From NCBI RefSeq assembly GCF_000382205.1, contig NZ_KB907790.1, positions 1-64,000 on the forward strand: a stretch of DNA of 64,000 nucleotides, in the 5' to 3' direction. This document shows positions 59,869-64,000 of the stretch, in pieces. The stretch's first letter is position 1; every line of letters begins with the position of its first letter. The DNA comes from Dyadobacter beijingensis DSM 21582. GTDB taxonomy: Bacteria; Bacteroidota; Bacteroidia; Cytophagales; Spirosomataceae. Under the pieces are notes generated by a model. It made no database searches, had not been told where the DNA came from, and worked only from the letters and a program-made list of their open reading frames with translations. A program made the translations under genes and the position numbers.

Positions 59869-61095
59869 ATGAGAAAATCAGTTGTTAATACAATCATATT
59901 CTGCTGTTTAACTGTTATCACCAATCAATTTGCCGTCGCTCAATTGTATTCTTCGGCGGAGCTAGACAAGAATTACGCCATGGTCCTCCAAAATCCTGGC
60001 GTGCAGATAGAATCCAGCGAGGCGATCAACAAATTGTACAATTACCAGTTTTACGAAGCGGATGCCGAGTTCCGGTGGCTCAAATACCGGTACCCTAAAC
60101 ATCCCATGCCCCATTTTCTGATGGGTCTCGCAGAGTGGTGGAAAATTGTACCAAACACAGAGAACGAAAACTACGACAAGGCTTTTCTCGCACAGATGGA
60201 CTCGACCATTACCCTCGCGGAGGAATTGTACGATAAGCAGGAAAGCAAAATAGAACCGGCATTCTTCCTCGCCGCCGCATATGCATTTAAAGGCAGGCTG
60301 TACGCCGAGCGCGAAAGCTGGGCGAAAGCAGCATTTGCAGGTAAAAAGTCATTGAAATATTTCGAACAATGCAAGGGGAACGGCGACCTTTCGCCGGAAT
60401 TGCTGTTCGGCGACGGTCTGTACAACTACTATGCCGAATGGGTCCCCAAAGAATACCCGATCCTGAAACCAATCCTAGCTCTTTTTCCGAAAGGCAATAA
60501 AAAGCTCGGCGAACAGCAGCTGGAAAAGGTGGGGAACAATGCATTTTACACCCGCGTGGAGGCCCGGTATTTCCTGTTGCAGATTTACAGCATGGAAAAC
60601 GAGTACAGCAAGGCATACGAAATGGCCAAATATATGTGGCAGACGTTCCCAAATAACCCGTATTTCGAGCGGTACTTCTGCCGCACGGCATTCGTGACGG
60701 GCAAAATGGCGGAAGCCGAGCAGGCCGCGACGAATATTATCAGTAAGATCAACCAGGGTATGCCTGGTTATGAGGGGGTTAGTGGAAGGAATGCCGCTTA
60801 TGTGCTGGCCTACTACAATATGAATTACCACCGCAACTACGACGCGGCCGCCGATTTTTACAAAAAGGCCATCGACTATTCCACGCAGACCAATTCGCTG
60901 AATGCGGGTTATTACGTTTCGTCGCTGCTTGGTTTAGGTAAAATCGCCGAGCATAAAAAAGATTACGACGAGGCGCTGCGCTACTACAAACTCGCCGACG
61001 ATCGTGCCGATAAAAAGTCCAGCCAGGATAAAGAAGCAAAAGCAGCGATCGCGAATTTGAAAAAGATGAAACGCGAGCAGCGGAGAAAGCGATAG
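59869..61095 (+). CDS. exported tetratricopeptide-repeat protein
   Basis: A 408-residue protein with a signal peptide (TIIFCCLTVITNQFAVAQ). Helical TPR-like units follow (YQFYEADAEFRWLKYRYPKH; EYSKAYEMAKYMWQTFPNN; DEALRYYKLADDRADK) and the C-terminus is Lys/Arg-rich (MKREQRRKR). An unnamed Bacteroidota family; no partner is evident. ATG at 59869, divergent from hpt with a 157-base spacer. Confidence 0.8.
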   Translation: MRKSVVNTIIFCCLTVITNQFAVAQLYSSAELDKNYAMVLQNPGVQIESSEAINKLYNYQFYEADAEFRWLKYRYPKHPMPHFLMGLAEWWKIVPNTENENYDKAFLAQMDSTITLAEELYDKQESKIEPAFFLAAAYAFKGRLYAERESWAKAAFAGKKSLKYFEQCKGNGDLSPELLFGDGLYNYYAEWVPKEYPILKPILALFPKGNKKLGEQQLEKVGNNAFYTRVEARYFLLQIYSMENEYSKAYEMAKYMWQTFPNNPYFERYFCRTAFVTGKMAEAEQAATNIISKINQGMPGYEGVSGRNAAYVLAYYNMNYHRNYDAAADFYKKAIDYSTQTNSLNAGYYVSSLLGLGKIAEHKKDYDEALRYYKLADDRADKKSSQDKEAKAAIANLKKMKREQRRKR

Positions 61096-61115
61096 GCAAG
61101 CATTGTTGCACGATG

Positions 61116-61167
61116 CTTCGACTCCGCTCAGCATGACATAATATTGTCTCGCTAAGCGAAGTCGAAG
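61116..61167. repeat. REP-like imperfect inverted repeat
   Basis: CTTCGACTCCGCTCAGC (61116-61132) and GCTAAGCGAAGTCGAAG (61151-61167) are inverted copies matching at 15 of 17 positions, 18 bases apart. The element sits in the tail-to-tail spacer between the TPR and dipeptidase genes. The core is like motifs of dispersed palindromic elements in many bacterial genomes. Confidence 0.65.
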
Positions 61168-61185
61168 GGCTTTGTAGATGGCACC

Positions 61186-62547
61186 TTATCGTTTCAACTC
61201 CGCGTAATGTTTAAAAAACAGCGGGATCGTCTCAATTCCCTTGTAATAATTAAACAATCCATAGCTCTCGTTCGGCGAATGCAGGGCGTCGATATCCAGC
61301 CCGAAGCCCATCAGGATGCTTTTGCAGCCAAGTTCCTGCTCGAACAGCGCCACAATAGGAATGCTGCCGCCGCCGCGGGTAGGGATGGGTTTTTTACCGA
61401 ATGATTCTTCCATTGCCAGTTCCGCCGCGCGGTATTCTACTGAATCCGTGGGTGTCACATAAGGCAGGCCGCCATGGTGGGGCACGACTTTCACTTTCAC
61501 GGACGCCGGCGCGATGGATTCGAAATGTTTTGTGAAAAGTGCGCAGATCTCGTCGTCGGTCTGATGTGGTACGAGGCGCATGGAAATTTTGGCATTGGCT
61601 TTGGACGGAAGCACCGTCTTGGCGCCTTCGCCGATGTATCCGCCCCAGATGCCGTTAACATCCAGTGTAGGCCGCACCGAGGTCCTTTCAATGGTAGTGT
61701 AGCCGCGCTCGCCGGCCACGTCTTCGATGTTCAGGTCTTTTCGATATTCTTCCAAATCAAAAGGCGCGGCATTCAATGCGGCGCGTTCGGCGGCCGTCAG
61801 TTCCTCCACTTTATCATAGAAGCCTGGAATGGTAATGTGGCCGTCCTCGTCTTTCAGCGAAGCGATCATTTCACAAAGAACATTGATGGGGTTCGCTACG
61901 CCGCCGCCATACACGCCCGAATGAAGGTCGCGATTAGCGCCTACCACTTCCACTTCGACGTATGTTAGTCCACGCAGACCGGTTTCAATAGACGGTACAT
62001 CGTTCGCGATGATGCTCGTATCGGAAATAAGGATCGTGTCGCAATGCAGCATTTCCTTATATTTTCGGACAAATGTCCCTAGATTCGACGACCCGATTTC
62101 TTCTTCTCCCTCGATCATCACCTTCACGTTACACGCAAGCGTACCCGTCGCGAGCATGATTTCGAGGGCTTTGATATGCATATAAAACTGCCCCTTGTCG
62201 TCGCAGGCGCCACGGGCATAAATACGGTCGTTTTTGATGACCGGCTCGAACGGGGGAGAGTTCCAGAGCTCGTAAGGGTCTGCCGGCTGCACGTCGTAAT
62301 GGCCGTAAATGAGCACGGTAGGCAAGGCAGGATCGATGATTTTTTCGCCGTACACAACAGGGTGCCCTTCGGTTTCGAAGATTTCGGCCCGGTCGGCGCC
62401 GGCTTCGGCAATGCGGTCGCGCACATATTCCGCCGCTTTGAGCATATCGGGTTTGAATTTCGAATCGGCGCTAACCGACGGGATGCGGAGCAGGTCGAGC
62501 AATTCGTTCAGAAACCGGTCGCGGTTCTTCTCAATATATTCTTGCAT
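61186..62547 (-). CDS. M20-family dipeptidase
   Basis: A 453-residue zinc peptidase that hydrolyses dipeptides or related amides. Metal motifs: YGHYDVQPADPYELW (His and Asp), ARGACDDKGQ, EGEEEIGSSNLG (catalytic Glu pair), ISDTSI and the late His region CKSILMGFGL with DALHSPNESY. Start ATG 62547 (MQEYIEKNRDRF); the frame runs to 62586. A terminator of plsY lies just upstream. Substrate range not predicted. Confidence 0.92.
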   Translation of the reverse strand: MQEYIEKNRDRFLNELLDLLRIPSVSADSKFKPDMLKAAEYVRDRIAEAGADRAEIFETEGHPVVYGEKIIDPALPTVLIYGHYDVQPADPYELWNSPPFEPVIKNDRIYARGACDDKGQFYMHIKALEIMLATGTLACNVKVMIEGEEEIGSSNLGTFVRKYKEMLHCDTILISDTSIIANDVPSIETGLRGLTYVEVEVVGANRDLHSGVYGGGVANPINVLCEMIASLKDEDGHITIPGFYDKVEELTAAERAALNAAPFDLEEYRKDLNIEDVAGERGYTTIERTSVRPTLDVNGIWGGYIGEGAKTVLPSKANAKISMRLVPHQTDDEICALFTKHFESIAPASVKVKVVPHHGGLPYVTPTDSVEYRAAELAMEESFGKKPIPTRGGGSIPIVALFEQELGCKSILMGFGLDIDALHSPNESYGLFNYYKGIETIPLFFKHYAELKR

Positions 62548-62584
62548 TGAATGGTTGTTTTTAGTCTTAACTGAATCGGCCGTC

Positions 62585-62624
62585 AAGTTAAAAAAATAAC
62601 CCCTAAGGTTGTGCCTCAGGGGTT
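62585..62624 (-). terminator. Rho-independent terminator after plsY
   Basis: Minus strand: AACCCCTGAGG, loop, CCTTAGGGGTT followed by ATTTTTTTAAC, 30 bases after the plsY stop. One mismatch in an 11-bp stem. Confidence 0.88.
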
Positions 62625-62652
62625 CGGATTAACAGGGTTAGATTGGGTGTAA

Positions 62653-63303
62653 TCAGCTTCTCGCTTTGGATTTCGCGAAGATGTTCACGCGGTTCTCATT
62701 GCCGTTGAGCAGGCGTACAATGTTTTTCTGGTGTGTGAAAACAACGAGAATAAACATCGTAAAACCGAAAACGACGAGTAACGGCTCGGGGTGCCCGAAT
62801 GCACCTGTCCACGAAAGTACCGGGAACGCCAGCGTAGCGAGGATCGAGCTCAGCGATACGTATTGAGAGGCAATTAGTGTCAGAATGAATATAGTGATGC
62901 AAACAGACGCCAGCTCAGGGTGAATGGCGAGTACCATTCCGAGCAGTGTGGCAATGCCTTTACCGCCTTTGAAATTCACAAAAACGGGGAAAATGTGGCC
63001 GATTATGGCGATGATACCGAAGATGATCTTGTACATCAGCAGCTCGGTTTCGCCTATTTCGTTCATATAAAAAAGCATGGAAGCAAGGCACGTGGCCGTC
63101 CAGCCTTTCAGCACGTCGATGAGCATTACAACTGTCCCAGCGCGTTTGCCTAATACCCGGAATGTGTTGGTGGCACCCGCGTTACCGCTGCCGTGTTTCC
63201 TGACATCTATTCCAAAATACCCAATGCCGTACCAGACTGAACTTGGGATGGAACCCAGCAAATAAGCAGCAACAATCGCAACTATTAATAAGGCAACACT
63301 CAT
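62653..63303 (-). CDS. plsY: acyl-phosphate glycerol-3-phosphate acyltransferase
   Basis: Integral membrane enzyme that starts phospholipid synthesis by moving an acyl group from acyl-phosphate to glycerol-3-phosphate. Family motifs: GSIPSSVWYGIGYFGIDVRK, GSGNAGATNTFRVLGK (the glycine-rich motif I) and FPVFVNFKGGKGIATLLG. About five helices, 216 aa. ATG at 63303, upstream -7 box at 63322-63315. It ends in a strong terminator. Confidence 0.94.
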   Translation of the reverse strand: MSVALLIVAIVAAYLLGSIPSSVWYGIGYFGIDVRKHGSGNAGATNTFRVLGKRAGTVVMLIDVLKGWTATCLASMLFYMNEIGETELLMYKIIFGIIAIIGHIFPVFVNFKGGKGIATLLGMVLAIHPELASVCITIFILTLIASQYVSLSSILATLAFPVLSWTGAFGHPEPLLVVFGFTMFILVVFTHQKNIVRLLNGNENRVNIFAKSKARS

Positions 63304-63314
63304 TTTGTACTATT

Positions 63315-63322
63315 CAAAGATA
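63315..63322 (-). promoter_or_regulatory. candidate -7 element of plsY
   Basis: Minus-strand TATCTTTG, a perfect TAnnTTTG, 12 bases before the ATG. The nearest TTTG boxes are 11 and 25 bases away, off the usual spacing. Confidence 0.35.
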
Positions 63323-63457
63323 AATTTAAATTACAAACAGTTTTTCTCAAAAATACGATAGTTGGAGGATTTTACAAGCAAAACTGATGCAAAACTATCA
63401 TTATGCATACGATTTTTCAAAAATTAGCAGAAACTATTGTAAATGCTGCTAATAGCC

Positions 63458-64000
63458 CTAGAATCCCTCGGTAGGTTCCGCTTTTTTCTTCTTTTCTTCG
63501 GTTTGGGAGGCAGCCGTTTTCTTCTTCGCAGTTTTCACGAGCTTCGCTTTCTTCAATGCCGGCTGATAGAAATCGTCGAATCGGTTAACAAACATATCCT
63601 TCTCTTCAGTTCCAATGCTCACGAGCGTCATGTCCTTGGATTTCACATTCTTAGACTTCGCCACGATCTCGTCGTTGAAATCCAGCATCGACGAAACGAC
63701 GCCCAGCTCGCCCTGTTTCAGGTCAAAATAATACCAGACGTCCGGGGAAGCTTCAAGGTATAAGCTAAATTCATCGCCTTCCACGCCCCGGCGCAATTCG
63801 AGTACGCCGGTCATTTGCGCATTGATATTGTTACGCCCGAAATGCGACACACCGATAGGGCCCTGCGAGTAGTAGGCGTTATGCACGGGCGACCAATGCA
63901 GGTTCACATTCGAGAGCACCATCGGTATATCCAGCGACGGGGATGCTTCGAAAATAGGCTTGTAACCCCCAGCTGTCAGTTTCATGTAGGCATCGACCCC
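63458..64000 (-). CDS. C-terminal part of a large unknown protein (cut by window edge)
   Basis: The frame remains open to base 64000, so the start is outside. At least 180 residues are visible: beta-rich repeats (NVNLHWSPVHNAYYSQGPIG, then GVLELRRGVEGDEFSLYL) and a Lys/Ala/Glu-rich tail (KTAKKKTAASQTEEKKKKAE) ending EPTEGF. The beta pattern suggests a large envelope protein. I do not recognise it. The apparent internal ATG at 63985 is only a Met within the longer frame. Confidence 0.7.
   Translation of the reverse strand, partial: GVDAYMKLTAGGYKPIFEASPSLDIPMVLSNVNLHWSPVHNAYYSQGPIGVSHFGRNNINAQMTGVLELRRGVEGDEFSLYLEASPDVWYYFDLKQGELGVVSSMLDFNDEIVAKSKNVKSKDMTLVSIGTEEKDMFVNRFDDFYQPALKKAKLVKTAKKKTAASQTEEKKKKAEPTEGF

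Overview
The window looks like a Bacteroidota chromosome, most likely Cytophagales and close to Dyadobacter by my reading. The left edge carries the 5' end of a 16S rRNA gene. Several upstream regions carry the Bacteroidota promoter pattern (TTTG at -33, TAnnTTTG at -7). Start codons mostly lack a Shine-Dalgarno sequence. The gene content (type IX secretion sorting domain, DUF4301, DUF4292, DUF5723, an 80-residue ATP synthase epsilon subunit, LytS/LytTR pairs) is typical of that phylum. No database search was run; family names rest on recognised motifs.

Layout. 1-7.7 kb: 16S 5' end, a UvrD/PcrA helicase, a DUF4301 protein, an Lrp/AsnC regulator, GDP-L-fucose synthase and a YwqK/MORN-like exported protein. 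7.7-18.1 kb: two GT-C-like membrane proteins, a PBP4-type peptidase, then a packed recQ - DUF5723 - CehA/McbA hydrolase run. 18.1-24.3 kb: panB with an RluA-type synthase and a small membrane protein, then TPR - DUF4292 - EnvC-like, probably an envelope operon. 24.4-31.8 kb: an MG-domain/TonB-plug protein without a barrel, an APC permease, a LytS-type kinase with LytTR regulator, a lipoprotein intradiol dioxygenase and a pirin. 31.8-35.2 kb: a PIN toxin-antitoxin pair, atpDC, and a second (DUF433/DUF5615) pair whose toxin is frameshifted. 35-43.7 kb: a membrane-TPR protein, a LolD-type ATPase, an RluA synthase, two tandem paralogues, MsrA and HemJ. 43.8-53.4 kb: a BlaI-type repressor with a striking operator, a doubly frameshifted outer-membrane protein, a minimal ABC module, a Crp-type regulator with a flavoreductase, a secreted T9SS protease and a RelE module.

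53.4-57.6 kb is an integrated island. It is flanked by 22-bp direct repeats of the 3' end of tRNA-Leu(CAG). It carries a tyrosine integrase that stops just before its catalytic tyrosine, and a restriction-modification enzyme split into two overlapping ORFs. The split lies on an A8 tract (A AAA AAA) followed at once by a stop. A -1 slip there joins nuclease, methylase and target-recognition parts into one chain of about 836 residues, the layout of a type IIG enzyme. This is the most interesting system in the window.

57.7-64 kb returns to housekeeping genes: a beta-CASP hydrolase, hpt, a TPR protein, an M20 dipeptidase, plsY and a gene cut by the right edge.
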